In this document: piece by piece, positions 1 through 9,193 of the stretch
Layout: each line of letters begins with the position of its first letter
Numbering within the stretch: position 1 is the stretch's first letter
Origin: Leptospira levettii
GTDB taxonomy: Bacteria > Spirochaetota > Leptospiria > Leptospirales > Leptospiraceae
Length of the DNA: 64,000 bases
NCBI RefSeq assembly: GCF_002812085.1
Contig: NZ_NPDM01000001.1
Location: 310,001 to 374,000, forward strand
Direction of reading: 5' to 3'
Made by a program: the position numbers and the translations under genes
Notes under the pieces: generated by a model
Seen by the model: the letters and a program-made list of their open reading frames with translations, nothing else
Told to the model about the DNA's origin: nothing
Databases searched by the model: none

Positions 1-503
1 ACAGTGGGATTTTATGGCTTAAGTCCAAAAAACAAATTTCACTTCCCTTTGTGTATCTTATCTTAGCTTTTTTGTTTTGGAAAAACTCGATGGACCAAAA
101 TTTCCCACTCGAAGCCAAAACAAATACAAATTGGTATGACCCTAAAGTACAATCAGAAGTAAACGAGGACTTACCTTTCGCCAATGGAATTTTACAATCT
201 GAGGTTTCCAAAGTTTCAAGGAACACAGGTAATCAATCAAAAGAACAAATTGTATTTTCCCAATACAATCTTTCCTTTTATATCCAAGACAAAGTGACAC
301 TCTATCCGCTCGAACAACTACACAATGCAAAAGAAATTTGTGATAAAACGAAGAGTTGTTATGTGGTTTTGGCACCTGATTTGACTAACACAACAATTTG
401 GCCCAAAGAACGAATCCTCGATACTTTTGCTGAGTCAAAACCATTCAAGTTACAGAAAATTTGGGAAGGGAAACAAATTGAAGTTTGGGCACTGGCAGAG
501 TAG
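1..503 (+). CDS. C-terminal part of a membrane protein (5' truncated)
   Basis: The frame is open from the first bases of the window, so the gene starts outside it. About 167 residues are visible. A hydrophobic segment (SLPFVYLILAFLFW) is followed by a soluble tail of about 140 residues. One transmembrane segment followed by an extracytoplasmic tail resembles the end of GT39-like membrane glycosyltransferases, but no diagnostic motif is present, so this is a guess. The stop is TAG at 501-503. The same frame stays open for another 66 codons to a TGA at 702-704. Confidence 0.6.
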   Translation, partial: SGILWLKSKKQISLPFVYLILAFLFWKNSMDQNFPLEAKTNTNWYDPKVQSEVNEDLPFANGILQSEVSKVSRNTGNQSKEQIVFSQYNLSFYIQDKVTLYPLEQLHNAKEICDKTKSCYVVLAPDLTNTTIWPKERILDTFAESKPFKLQKIWEGKQIEVWALAE

Positions 504-688
504 AATCCAAAGGCAAACTTAGATCCGATTTTGGAATTAGGCGATACAAACTTTCTCTGGAATCAAAAGAATCAAGTGAAGGAAAATGGAAATCCTCTCT
601 ATATGAAAATCAAATGGATCAGTAGACAGAGAAACCCGCTTTATTTGTATATCGAATGCTCAGAATCAAAAGATAGGGATCTCTTAGT

Positions 689-1711
689 TCACGGAACAAT
701 ATGAAACACTTCGTATCCATTCTCTCTTTTTTCGATGCGGATTTGACCTTCTAACACAAGTTTTTGGATGATGCTATACACAAGACCTAGAGCCGTTGGC
801 AAGTGTCCACCATTATGCACTTTTTTTCCAATGGCAGCTTCCATTAAGACTTTTAAGTCGGATTCCCCTTCCCGTAATCTACGTAACACTCCTTTCTCTA
901 AGATGCTAAGTGTTTTTTTCACGAGAGTGATCGTTTTTTTGGGGTCTTCAATTTCGCTTCCATGAGCAGGTAACATCCGTTTGATGGGTTCTTCTAATAA
1001 CTTAGAAAGAGTAAAATAATAATCCCCCAAGTTCCCATCCATCTCCGAATAAATCGCAGTGAGATTGGCGATGATGAGGTCTCCCGAAAAGTATACTCCT
1101 GTAGATGGGTCAACTGGAGTGATATGGTATAAGTTATGCCCTGGTGTATGTAAAAATCGAAAGAGCCTTCCACCTAACTCCAAACTGTCATTATGATCAA
1201 TCGCCACATCAATGCGTAAAACTGGATCCCCTTTTTTGGTTTCTCCAAACTTACTAAAAAACTGGCGCCAACCTTTTCTAGATTCAGCTAAGATTCGATC
1301 CAATTCTTCTTTATCACCAAAAGCTTTGTGGAATAAATCTTCAGTGGCTTCTTCAAAGAGTAACATCGACTCAAGGTAATTTCCCACTCCATCTGCCATA
1401 GCTCGGTAACCATAATAAGTTACATTTTTGGCATAGGATTTGAGTACTAAAGCTGATGATATATGATCGAGATGGTTGTGTGTGTAGATAATGTGACGGA
1501 TATCTTTGAATGAAAATCCCTTGGTTTTTAGGGATGCTTGTAACATGGGTATGGACTCAATGTAACCCGAATCAATTAGGGTTAGGCCATCATTTCCTTC
1601 ATACAAATAGATATTATTTGGTGCGTAAAAGGGTTGGGGCAGAACAATTTTGAAGATACCATCCCCAATGTCCTCCATTTCAGGAATTCGTTTAGGGATG
1701 GTTACTTTCAA
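689..1711 (-). CDS. MBL-fold metallo-hydrolase
   Basis: 340 residues. The metallo-beta-lactamase signature THNHLDH lies at residues 77-83 and supplies zinc ligands. Further ligands are expected in HTPGHN, in the Asp of YFSGDLI, and in the His of LPAHGSEI. After the catalytic domain there is a basic, helical C-terminal region (about 265-340) of the winged-helix type seen in LACTB2-like MBL proteins. The substrate cannot be told; thioester, lactone and RNA substrates all occur in this family. It lies 9 bases downstream of the MaoC dehydratase on the same strand, so the two are probably co-transcribed, which would fit an acyl-thioester role (inference). Confidence 0.85.
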   Translation of the reverse strand: MKVTIPKRIPEMEDIGDGIFKIVLPQPFYAPNNIYLYEGNDGLTLIDSGYIESIPMLQASLKTKGFSFKDIRHIIYTHNHLDHISSALVLKSYAKNVTYYGYRAMADGVGNYLESMLLFEEATEDLFHKAFGDKEELDRILAESRKGWRQFFSKFGETKKGDPVLRIDVAIDHNDSLELGGRLFRFLHTPGHNLYHITPVDPSTGVYFSGDLIIANLTAIYSEMDGNLGDYYFTLSKLLEEPIKRMLPAHGSEIEDPKKTITLVKKTLSILEKGVLRRLREGESDLKVLMEAAIGKKVHNGGHLPTALGLVYSIIQKLVLEGQIRIEKRENGYEVFHIVP

Positions 1712-1720
1712 AGTTTCACC

Positions 1721-2899
1721 TTATGGTTGTTTTTTGATGATCAATCTTCTTTCAATTTCGAAGATTTTTTCTGGGATTTTTTCTTTTCCCAATTTCTTTT
1801 TGTCGTTCTCTTTGAGGAAAAGATCCGCACCAAATTTATCCAATGCATCATTTGCTTTGATGTTTTTCAGACCGATAAATTGGATTTGAACTTCTCCCGC
1901 TGGGATTCCGTATTCTGTTCCTTTGTCTTCTGTTGTGAGGATACGAGAAATACAAGTTACCGTATCACCAGAGAAAGCAGGTTGTGTATGGTATCCTTCT
2001 GTGAAACCAAGTTCCCAAATTGCGTTTTCGGAAATATCACGAGATGCCATACCAGCTAACCAACCAAATACGAGTCCACCATACACCACTGGTTCTCCAC
2101 CCATTGGGCCTGAGATTCCTGCAGAATACAATTTATCATAATGAAGTGGGTGTGTGTTTCCTACTCGGTAGGTCCATTGGTAGTGTTCGTCTGTGATCGT
2201 TCTACCGTTTTGGTGCACGTAAATTTGACCTGGTTTGAAGTTTTCAAAGTAAGTATGCCCCCAAGTGACATCTTTCATTTCTGTTGGGAATTTGAGATTT
2301 GGAAGTTTGAGTGCAGGAGTTTTGGACTCAGGAAAAAAAGCAGAAGCATCACCAGGTTTTGGATTTCCTTTCGGTTTTCCATTGGACTGGTAAATCATGA
2401 TCTTACGTTCGTACTGTAACACCACTTCGTTTTTTTGGTTGAGGCAAAGAGTTCTCACACTTACGATTCCTGGTTTATCAGGCCCTTTGTCATCGACTGC
2501 CAAAATTTTTGTGCGAGAAGACAAGGTATCACCAGGATACACTGGCATTAAAAATTGTGCGTTGTAATAACCAAGGTTTGCAAGCGCCTTTTCACTGTTA
2601 TTCTGAACACCAATAGAAAGTGCTAAGTTAAACACCATGAGTGGGTGGACAAGTAGGTCTTGGAACCCATGTGCCTTTGCATATTCACTGGATAAGTAAA
2701 GTGGATTGGCATCCATAAACACAGTGGCAAATTCTTGGGCAAAACTTCTGTCGACTGTGAATTGGCGAGGGTGAACGTAAATATCACCGACATTGAATTC
2801 TTCGAGGTATCGTCCGTAGATGTTCTTCTTGATGTCAGAGAGAGAGGCAGGGGTTTTGGGAGCTAACTCACCAAAGGGGGACACTGATTTTTCGACCAT
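1721..2899 (-). CDS. MaoC-family double hot-dog dehydratase
   Basis: 392 residues with two MaoC-like hot-dog halves. The first (about 30-190) has [17 protein letters not shown] and later PVYPGDTL. The second (about 215-370) has [13 protein letters not shown] and later PAFSGDTV. Each half carries the Asp/Asn-x-x-x-Leu/His pattern typical of enoyl-CoA hydratases, best preserved in the second half. Didomain MaoC proteins hydrate enoyl-CoA type substrates; mesaconyl-CoA hydratase is one relative, but I cannot assign a substrate. The start ATG at 2897-2899 gives [10 protein letters not shown]. It is followed on the same strand by the MBL hydrolase. Confidence 0.85.
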   Translation of the reverse strand: MVEKSVSPFGELAPKTPASLSDIKKNIYGRYLEEFNVGDIYVHPRQFTVDRSFAQEFATVFMDANPLYLSSEYAKAHGFQDLLVHPLMVFNLALSIGVQNNSEKALANLGYYNAQFLMPVYPGDTLSSRTKILAVDDKGPDKPGIVSVRTLCLNQKNEVVLQYERKIMIYQSNGKPKGNPKPGDASAFFPESKTPALKLPNLKFPTEMKDVTWGHTYFENFKPGQIYVHQNGRTITDEHYQWTYRVGNTHPLHYDKLYSAGISGPMGGEPVVYGGLVFGWLAGMASRDISENAIWELGFTEGYHTQPAFSGDTVTCISRILTTEDKGTEYGIPAGEVQIQFIGLKNIKANDALDKFGADLFLKENDKKKLGKEKIPEKIFEIERRLIIKKQP

Positions 2900-2970
2900 G
2901 GGAATTCCTTTTTCGAATGGGATAGGACTAATTTTCCAAGAGAGGTCCTACAGAAAACGATTTTTCCAGC

Positions 2971-3165
2971 TCATCCGGTCGCTCGTTTGGCGTATTCCTC
3001 CTTCCAAGCGCTGTGCCAAAGGTACCATTCTTCCCGAACCGCACGGTACCTTGTCAAATCACTGCGCACTTCTTGCATCAGTAATTCCAATTCTTCCACT
3101 CGGCGAAAAAGTCGTAAGGTCAAAGCCTCCCACTCTTCCTGGTTCTCTGCCATCCATGGTTCCAT
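2971..3165 (-). CDS. small coiled-coil protein, hypothetical
   Basis: A 64-residue reading frame on the same strand as the downstream MaoC gene and 71 bases before it. The product is rich in Glu, Arg, Leu and Trp with heptad-like spacing (EALTLRLFRRVEELELLMQE), as in a short amphipathic or coiled-coil helix. No clear ribosome binding site precedes either ATG (residue 1 or residue 5). A competing plus-strand frame over the same bases looks far less protein-like. Without this gene, 2900-3237 would be an empty 338-base gap. I do not recognise a family. Confidence 0.45.
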   Translation of the reverse strand: MEPWMAENQEEWEALTLRLFRRVEELELLMQEVRSDLTRYRAVREEWYLWHSAWKEEYAKRATG

Positions 3166-3237
3166 AATTTATCTATCGGCGGATCTTTTCCGTAAAATGT
3201 TGCTTTTTTAGTCCTATGCGCATTCGATTCATGGATC

Positions 3238-4842
3238 ATGAGCTTTGTTTTCCCGACAGAAGATTCCATTCCCGCTGCTTACCGCATCTCACCCATCCAC
3301 CAAACCAAATACCTTCTCGGTGGCGAAATTCTGGAGTGGAAGGGAGAAACACAAATCGTCAAGTCTCCGATTTTTCTCGAACGGAATGGCAAATTGGAAC
3401 AAGTGGTTCTCGGTTCTTACCCAAGTTTCGATGAAACACAAAGTCTAAAAGCACTCGATGCCGCAGTGAAAGCTTACAACCACGGAACAGGTGTTTGGCC
3501 CACTTCCACACCAGAGGAAAGGATTTTGGCAGTGAACCATTTTGTTTCCCTCATGAAAGAAAAACGAAACCAAATCATTTTACTTCTGATGTGGGAAATT
3601 GGAAAAACGGAAAAAGATGCCACAAAAGAATTTGATCGCACCATCGAATACTTAGAAGACACAGTCGATGCACTCCGAGAGCTGGAATCCAATTCTTCTA
3701 AATACATACAAGAAAGTGGACTCATTGCCCAAATCAAACGTTCCCCTTATGGAGTGGTTTTGTGCATGGGGCCATTTAACTACCCGTTAAACGAAACTTT
3801 TTGTACCTTAATCCCTGCAATCCTTATGGGAAATACAGTTGTTTTCAAACCCGCAAAGTATGGTGTATTGCTTTTAGAACCACTCCTCGAATGTTTCCAA
3901 AAAGCCTTTCCCCCTGGTGTGATCAACACTGTCTATGGTGATGGGGCCAAAGTCATTTCACCCATTATGGAATCAGGTAAAATTGATGTGTTTGCTTTTA
4001 TTGGTTCGAGCCAAACTGCAAATCTCATCACAAAAAAACATCCCAAACTCAACCGCCTAAGGTCTGTTCTCGGACTCAATGCAAAAAATCCTGCCATTAT
4101 CCTTCCCGATACCGATTTAAAAACAATGGTTCCTGAAATTATTTCGGGATCCTTGTCATACAATGGACAACGGTGTACCGCACTCAAAATCCTTTTTGTC
4201 CACAAAGATATCTTAGATGAGTTTACCAAATTGTATTTGGAAGAATTTTCCAAATGGAAAGCAGGAATGCCTTGGGAAAAAGATGTTAACTTCACTCCAC
4301 TCCCTGAAGAAGGAAAAACCAAATGGCTAAAAGAACTTTTGGATGATGCAATACAACATGGGGCAAAGATCTTAAACCAAGGTGGTGGGGGAATTATAGA
4401 ATCCTTTATGACACCTGCCATCCTTTCACCCGTCTCACCTAACGCTCGCCTGTATCACGAAGAACAATTTGGACCACTTGTTCCGATTGTCCCATTTACA
4501 CACATTGAAGAACCAATGGAATACATCATCAATTCGAATATGGGCCAACAAGCCAGTGTGTTTGGGGAAGACCCAAAAACGATTGGAAAACTCATCGATA
4601 CCTTGGTCAACCAAGTGGCTCGTGTGAATTGGAATGCACAATGCCAACGTGGACCTGATGTGTTTCCATTTTCAGGAAGGAAGGATTCAGCAGACGGAAC
4701 CCTTTCTGTTTCCGATGCCCTACGTGTTTTTTCCTTACGCACAGTGGTGAGCTTAAAGGACACGGAAAGGGGACGTAATCTTCTAGGAGATGTACTGAGG
4801 ACAAAAAGTTCCCGGTACCTCTCAGAAGAATTTCACTTGTAA
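3238..4842 (+). CDS. gapN: GapN-like NADP-dependent glyceraldehyde-3-phosphate / aldehyde dehydrogenase
   Basis: 534 residues of the aldehyde dehydrogenase superfamily. Visible motifs are GPFNYP (179-183), the cofactor lysine in VVFKPAK (about 201-207), catalytic Cys313 in GQRCTA, and EEQFGPL near residue 412. The C-terminal QCQRGPDVFPFSGRKDS resembles non-phosphorylating glyceraldehyde-3-phosphate dehydrogenases, which oxidise G3P to 3-phosphoglycerate while making NADPH. The usual catalytic Glu of the ELGG motif, 34 residues before the Cys, is Gly279 here (LGLNAKNP). It stands alone between divergent and convergent neighbours. Family assignment is firm; the exact substrate is less so. Confidence 0.8.
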   Translation: MSFVFPTEDSIPAAYRISPIHQTKYLLGGEILEWKGETQIVKSPIFLERNGKLEQVVLGSYPSFDETQSLKALDAAVKAYNHGTGVWPTSTPEERILAVNHFVSLMKEKRNQIILLLMWEIGKTEKDATKEFDRTIEYLEDTVDALRELESNSSKYIQESGLIAQIKRSPYGVVLCMGPFNYPLNETFCTLIPAILMGNTVVFKPAKYGVLLLEPLLECFQKAFPPGVINTVYGDGAKVISPIMESGKIDVFAFIGSSQTANLITKKHPKLNRLRSVLGLNAKNPAIILPDTDLKTMVPEIISGSLSYNGQRCTALKILFVHKDILDEFTKLYLEEFSKWKAGMPWEKDVNFTPLPEEGKTKWLKELLDDAIQHGAKILNQGGGGIIESFMTPAILSPVSPNARLYHEEQFGPLVPIVPFTHIEEPMEYIINSNMGQQASVFGEDPKTIGKLIDTLVNQVARVNWNAQCQRGPDVFPFSGRKDSADGTLSVSDALRVFSLRTVVSLKDTERGRNLLGDVLRTKSSRYLSEEFHL

Positions 4843-4914
4843 GTCCTTCAGTTTTCTCCGATCATTGAGAAAGGGGAATCCCTAATTTGTTTTAATAGGG
4901 AAAGAGGGAGGAAA

Positions 4915-6204
4915 ATGTACAAACAGATCGTTCGATTGCTTTCCTTCCTTTTGGTCCTGGGTTTCCTTTCCTGCAATCCGGTCAAAGGGAGGGATGAGTA
5001 TCTGTTATCTCTTGTCAATGGATTGAATCCTACGACAGCCGTAACCACTTCGTTCACCATTGGAACTTCTTCCAAAATCAATGTCACAAGTGCGAGTGTG
5101 ATTCTCTATTATGGAACTCCTCAATTATTTGGTTTTTCACTAGTATCACCACCAACTGCAAATGTAACTCTAGCTTTCACAAATTCTAAACTCAATGCAA
5201 TTGGGAACTTAACCTTTACTCCAGCCAATTACAGCACAATTCAAACCATCACACTTACGTCTAACACACAACTCATGGAGTCATCTTCGCTGAGTGTATC
5301 GGCAACAAGTGCAGACCCAAATTATTCAGGTGTCTCTGGGTCCATTACCATCAATCATAGAAATGTAAATATTGTGTATACTGGTAGTTCTTTTATTTTT
5401 AAGGAAGATGATTCTGCACCTACACTGAATCCAGTCCTTGGATTCCCCATCACAAATTGTTCTGTTGTCCCTTCCCTTCCCAATGGACTAACATTGAACA
5501 CAAGTACATGTGTAATTTCAGGAACTCCCACGGACTCCCAAGCTGGAACAACATACACAGTCACCGCCACCGATGGAACCAATACGGATACAGAAAATAT
5601 AACCATTCGCATCACACCAACCGTTTATAAAGTTTTTATTACAGCTGTACCTTTTGATGGAGACCTTCGTGGAGCGGCAGCAAACGGACCAGCAGGTGCC
5701 GATCTCAAATGTAATGCTGATACAAACAAACCTTCAACAGGAACATATAAGGCAATGTTGACTGATGGAACAAACAGGAGAGCTTGTTCTTCCGATAACT
5801 GCGGTGGTGGAATTGGCGAAAATATAGACTGGGTTTTCCAATCTGGGCGGATATACATACGTGCAAATGATTCAGCTAGTTTACTAAGTCCTAATGCTGC
5901 AGGAATTCTACCAGCAGATGGTTCAGGAAATTTCACAACCAACCCTTACAACTTAAATCATTCCTTTGATTCAAGTACCACGGCAAAGGAATATTGGACA
6001 GGATTTGCGCAATCCAACTATTGGCAAGAAGCTACAGCACAAACTGAGAATAGTTGCAATGATTGGACATTGAATGTTGGTCCTGCAACAACAAGTTTTG
6101 GAGGGCGAGTCGGAACATCCAATAGTACAAATTATTCAGCGTTCCGAAATGGAAGCGGAAGGAGTTGTGCATCTTCATTTTACCTAGTCTGTGTCGAACA
6201 ATAA
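4915..6204 (+). CDS. surface lipoprotein with Ig-like and DUF1554 domains
   Basis: 429 residues. A strong ribosome binding site (GAGGGAGGA) sits just before the ATG. The N-terminus is a lipoprotein signal ending LGFLSC, with Cys20 as the likely lipidation site. Residues about 150-235 form a putative Ig-like module of the He_PIG type (LPNGLTLN ... ISGTPT). The C-terminal 190 residues match the DUF1554 pattern of Leptospira lipoproteins: YKVFITAVPFDGDL, Cys-rich spacing, WTGFAQSNYW, NDWTLN, and a final FYLVCVEQ. It is probably exported and surface-exposed; its function is unknown. Confidence 0.85.
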   Translation: MYKQIVRLLSFLLVLGFLSCNPVKGRDEYLLSLVNGLNPTTAVTTSFTIGTSSKINVTSASVILYYGTPQLFGFSLVSPPTANVTLAFTNSKLNAIGNLTFTPANYSTIQTITLTSNTQLMESSSLSVSATSADPNYSGVSGSITINHRNVNIVYTGSSFIFKEDDSAPTLNPVLGFPITNCSVVPSLPNGLTLNTSTCVISGTPTDSQAGTTYTVTATDGTNTDTENITIRITPTVYKVFITAVPFDGDLRGAAANGPAGADLKCNADTNKPSTGTYKAMLTDGTNRRACSSDNCGGGIGENIDWVFQSGRIYIRANDSASLLSPNAAGILPADGSGNFTTNPYNLNHSFDSSTTAKEYWTGFAQSNYWQEATAQTENSCNDWTLNVGPATTSFGGRVGTSNSTNYSAFRNGSGRSCASSFYLVCVEQ

Positions 6205-6340
6205 TCACCAGAGTTTCATCCAAATCCTCTACATGAGTCTTTGGATCCACTTAAAACAATTCGAAAACAAGTTTTAAAAACAAAGTCCTTTCGGTATTTT
6301 CTTCTCGCTTTCTTAAAAATTTCCATTACACTTTCCCACC

Positions 6341-7618
6341 GTGATCCAAATCCTTATCAATTCACTTGCTGGCAAAACCGTATCCCTCACCCAAAAAACA
6401 ACAGATTCCCTGTTAAAAGGGGTTCAATTCCTTGTCAAAGGAAGCCTCTCTTCCACGGGCGATGGATTGGATTTACTTTCCAATGCTTTTTTTTATAAAC
6501 CTGAATGGAGAGATGCACTCCAAAAACTCGGTGTACAAGTGAAGGACAAAGGTATCCGATCCAACGAAGAATTCCAAAAAACGATCGAACTCACAAACCA
6601 AGCCTTTGACAAAGCACTCTTCAAAGTAGAACTCACAGCCAAAAAAAGTGATGATATGGTGTTTGATAACCGTATGGTTTCAAGTATATTGGGAAGTTCT
6701 CATAATCAAAAATTCAAACTCACAAAAATTGATATGAGTTTTCGAACTTTTGGAAAAGACATCACGGCAAAAGAAACCATCACAGAATATAAAAACTCTG
6801 GTAAAACAAAATCTGTCTTATTTTTACCGGGACTTTTTACGGACGAAACGGTTTGGCAAGAACAAACTGTCGAATACAAGGACAGGAAAATTACATCTCC
6901 AGGCCTTGCTACGGAACTTGCGGAATGTGGATACTTCTCTTTTTATCTCAGATACAACCATGGTCTACCCATCCATGAAAATGGAAAAAAACTCATGCAC
7001 TTACTAGATGTATTTTTTGAAGAAAACAAAGAGATCCATCCAGATATCATCTGTTATAGTTTGGGTTGTTTGATTTTTCGATCTTGTATGTATTATGCAA
7101 AATTAGAAAATAAACCTTGGATTACAAGACTTGGAAAAATCACACTCGTTGCATCACCTAATAAAGGTTCGTATTTGGAGAAAATTGGCTTTTGGTTAGG
7201 TTTTTTATTCGAAAAAAGTCCAAACGTTGCCTTAAAGATCATTGGAATGATCGGTAATTTACGAAGTGATGCCATCAAAGATTTATCGTTTGGTCTCATC
7301 CGAAAAGAAGAAAAAGGTTGGAAGGAAACAATCTCGGGATACTTTGCAGAAACTTATTTTGGTGAACTTGATGATTTGGATGTGTACCAAGCATATGCAT
7401 TGATGGAAGGACCTGAAAATCCCTTACAGAATTTTTTGGGCGATGGTATTGTTGAGAAAAAAAGCTTAACCTACTTAACGGACAAAGTGTTCGATAAAAA
7501 ACCAAACCCTGCCCTTCGTACATTAGAATTAAAAAAACAAAACCATTTTTCCATCATTAGCTCACGGCCCCTCATCCATTGGGTAAAAGAAGTATTTGGT
7601 GTGGCACCAAAAGTTTAA
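6341..7618 (+). CDS. alpha/beta hydrolase, lipase-like
   Basis: 425 residues from a GTG start; an in-frame stop lies shortly upstream and no ATG precedes it. An N-terminal helical region of about 150 residues is followed by an alpha/beta hydrolase core with FLPGLFTDETVWQ (oxyanion region) and the nucleophile elbow CYSLGC, a G-x-S-x-G box whose first Gly is replaced by Cys. A C-terminal NHFSII could supply the catalytic His. There is no signal peptide. It resembles large esterases or lipases of unknown substrate. Confidence 0.7.
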   Translation: MIQILINSLAGKTVSLTQKTTDSLLKGVQFLVKGSLSSTGDGLDLLSNAFFYKPEWRDALQKLGVQVKDKGIRSNEEFQKTIELTNQAFDKALFKVELTAKKSDDMVFDNRMVSSILGSSHNQKFKLTKIDMSFRTFGKDITAKETITEYKNSGKTKSVLFLPGLFTDETVWQEQTVEYKDRKITSPGLATELAECGYFSFYLRYNHGLPIHENGKKLMHLLDVFFEENKEIHPDIICYSLGCLIFRSCMYYAKLENKPWITRLGKITLVASPNKGSYLEKIGFWLGFLFEKSPNVALKIIGMIGNLRSDAIKDLSFGLIRKEEKGWKETISGYFAETYFGELDDLDVYQAYALMEGPENPLQNFLGDGIVEKKSLTYLTDKVFDKKPNPALRTLELKKQNHFSIISSRPLIHWVKEVFGVAPKV

Positions 7619-8547
7619 ATTGCCAATGCCTCCAAATGCACTTTCACCGATTCCGAAAGTGCATGGAAATCATACCCACCTTCCAAAAACGATAAAAGTT
7701 TGCCTGCAGAGTAGGTGTTTGCAATTTTTTTCACTTCTTCAGTCAGTTTTTCATAAGATGATGTATGTAAATTCATACCAGCTAACGGGTCCCTTTCGTG
7801 AGCATCAAACCCAGCTGATACGAGTACAAACTCAGGTTGGAATGTTTCCATCTCTCTATGTACCATTTGGAATTGGTCTAAATATTCTTTTTCTCCCGCA
7901 CCTCGTGCCATGGGCAAATTGAGTGTGAAACCTTTGCCTATCCCTTTCCCTCGGTCTTGTGAGGAACCAGTCCCTGGGTAAAAAGGGTATTGGTGGAGTG
8001 ATACAAAATAAACAGAATCATCTTCATAAAACTGGTGTTCGGTGCCATTTCCATGGTGGACATCCCAATCCAAAATCAAAATCCGTTTGATTCCTTGTGT
8101 CTGAAGGTATTTTGCCGTGATTGCAATATTATTGAATAAACAAAATCCCATTGCATGATCTGCTTCCGCATGATGTCCTGGTGGCCTGACAAGAGCCATA
8201 CCATTTTTCAATTTACCATCCAATATGTCTTGTGCAAGTGTGATACCTGCCCCAACCGCAAAACTTGCTGCCTGAAACGAATTTGGTGAAAAAACAGTAT
8301 CTCCATCCAAATAACCAGATCCTTTTTCTTCACAAACTTGTCCCACTAAACGAACGTAATTTGGATCGTGAATCATAGAAATGAATGACAAAGGAGCTTC
8401 CTTAAACGTTTTTTTCCATTCAAAGGATTGAGAAGGTAAATCAGAAATTTTATCTAAAATAGATTCTAAACGTACATGGGTTTCTGGATGACCAGTTCCA
8501 GTTTTGTGGTCCAAAAAAGAGGAATGGAATGAGATACCAGTTTTCAT
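7615..8547 (-). CDS. histone deacetylase / acetoin-utilisation family amidohydrolase
   Basis: 310 residues, full length for the family. Active-site features are RPPGHHAE (His125-His126), DWDVHHGNGT (zinc ligands Asp162 and His164), SAGFDAHERDPL (third zinc ligand Asp) and LEGGYD with the catalytic Tyr. Such enzymes hydrolyse acetyl-lysine, acetylpolyamines or other N-acyl amides. Its ATG overlaps the end of the upstream gene by 4 bases, which implies translational coupling. A second, more distant family member lies at 25.7 kb. Confidence 0.9.
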   Translation of the reverse strand: MKTGISFHSSFLDHKTGTGHPETHVRLESILDKISDLPSQSFEWKKTFKEAPLSFISMIHDPNYVRLVGQVCEEKGSGYLDGDTVFSPNSFQAASFAVGAGITLAQDILDGKLKNGMALVRPPGHHAEADHAMGFCLFNNIAITAKYLQTQGIKRILILDWDVHHGNGTEHQFYEDDSVYFVSLHQYPFYPGTGSSQDRGKGIGKGFTLNLPMARGAGEKEYLDQFQMVHREMETFQPEFVLVSAGFDAHERDPLAGMNLHTSSYEKLTEEVKKIANTYSAGKLLSFLEGGYDFHALSESVKVHLEALAI

Positions 8548-9107
8548 TGGAATAACATAAACCTTTCGATATAAACAATCATTTCAATGATTTCAGCGAT
8601 AATCCGATCAATTTGTTTAGTGATTTGAATTTTTTCGTCAGGTGAAATGGTTTTGTCCATACCTGCATTTCCATATACAGCATAAAATGTTTTAATATCA
8701 TTTGAGAAGTCTGTGTTAAACCAATCTTTAAACACTCGTTGTTTCATCTTGTATTCAGGCCGGATGTTTCCAGTGATTTCCCAAATCCCACCTTCACCAA
8801 AACGTAATCGTAATTCAAACAAACTTCTATCCTTTCGGATGTACACTTCCTCATCAGTTTGTGCAAAATCAAGTTTCCGTAACATCACAAGTACGATCAG
8901 AATGTTTTCTAAATATTCGATTAAATCTTTTTTTTCAGTACCGCTGATTTTTGCATCATCACCCAAATGTTGGAGATAGGACTCACCCATCGATTTATAC
9001 AGTTTTGAGACTTCCACCATTCTGTCTTTAAATTGGACTTGTTCGGATAAAACTTCTGGGAACCGACCATAGGATTTGATCTGGAAGTCATTTGTGATTT
9101 CAATCAT
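8544..9107 (-). CDS. conserved hypothetical protein coupled to the deacetylase gene
   Basis: 187 residues from ATG at 9107; a TTG two codons upstream is also possible. It has no signal peptide. The protein is rich in charged residues and predicted helices, with a hydrophobic helix (LENILIVLVMLRKL, about 68-81) and a helical C-terminus ending IERFMLFQ. I do not recognise the family. Its stop overlaps the start of the HDAC-family gene by four bases (ATGA), so the two are probably made together. Confidence 0.75.
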   Translation of the reverse strand: MIEITNDFQIKSYGRFPEVLSEQVQFKDRMVEVSKLYKSMGESYLQHLGDDAKISGTEKKDLIEYLENILIVLVMLRKLDFAQTDEEVYIRKDRSLFELRLRFGEGGIWEITGNIRPEYKMKQRVFKDWFNTDFSNDIKTFYAVYGNAGMDKTISPDEKIQITKQIDRIIAEIIEMIVYIERFMLFQ

Positions 9108-9193
9108 GCCCAAATTTTGGGAGAGTCAGGGAATTTCGTCAATCGATTCGATTTGAATTTTCTTTCATGTGGGAAAAACTTGTCATAACGACT

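Noticed and set aside
2820..3167. 115-codon plus-strand frame opposite the MaoC start and the small coiled-coil gene
   Set aside because: Its composition is Pro/Ser/Arg-rich without any motif, and it overlaps the real start of the minus-strand dehydratase.
9107..9124. CCCAAATTTTGGG near-palindrome before the 187-residue gene as an operator
   Set aside because: It is short, A/T-rich in the centre and overlaps the start region; chance is a sufficient explanation.
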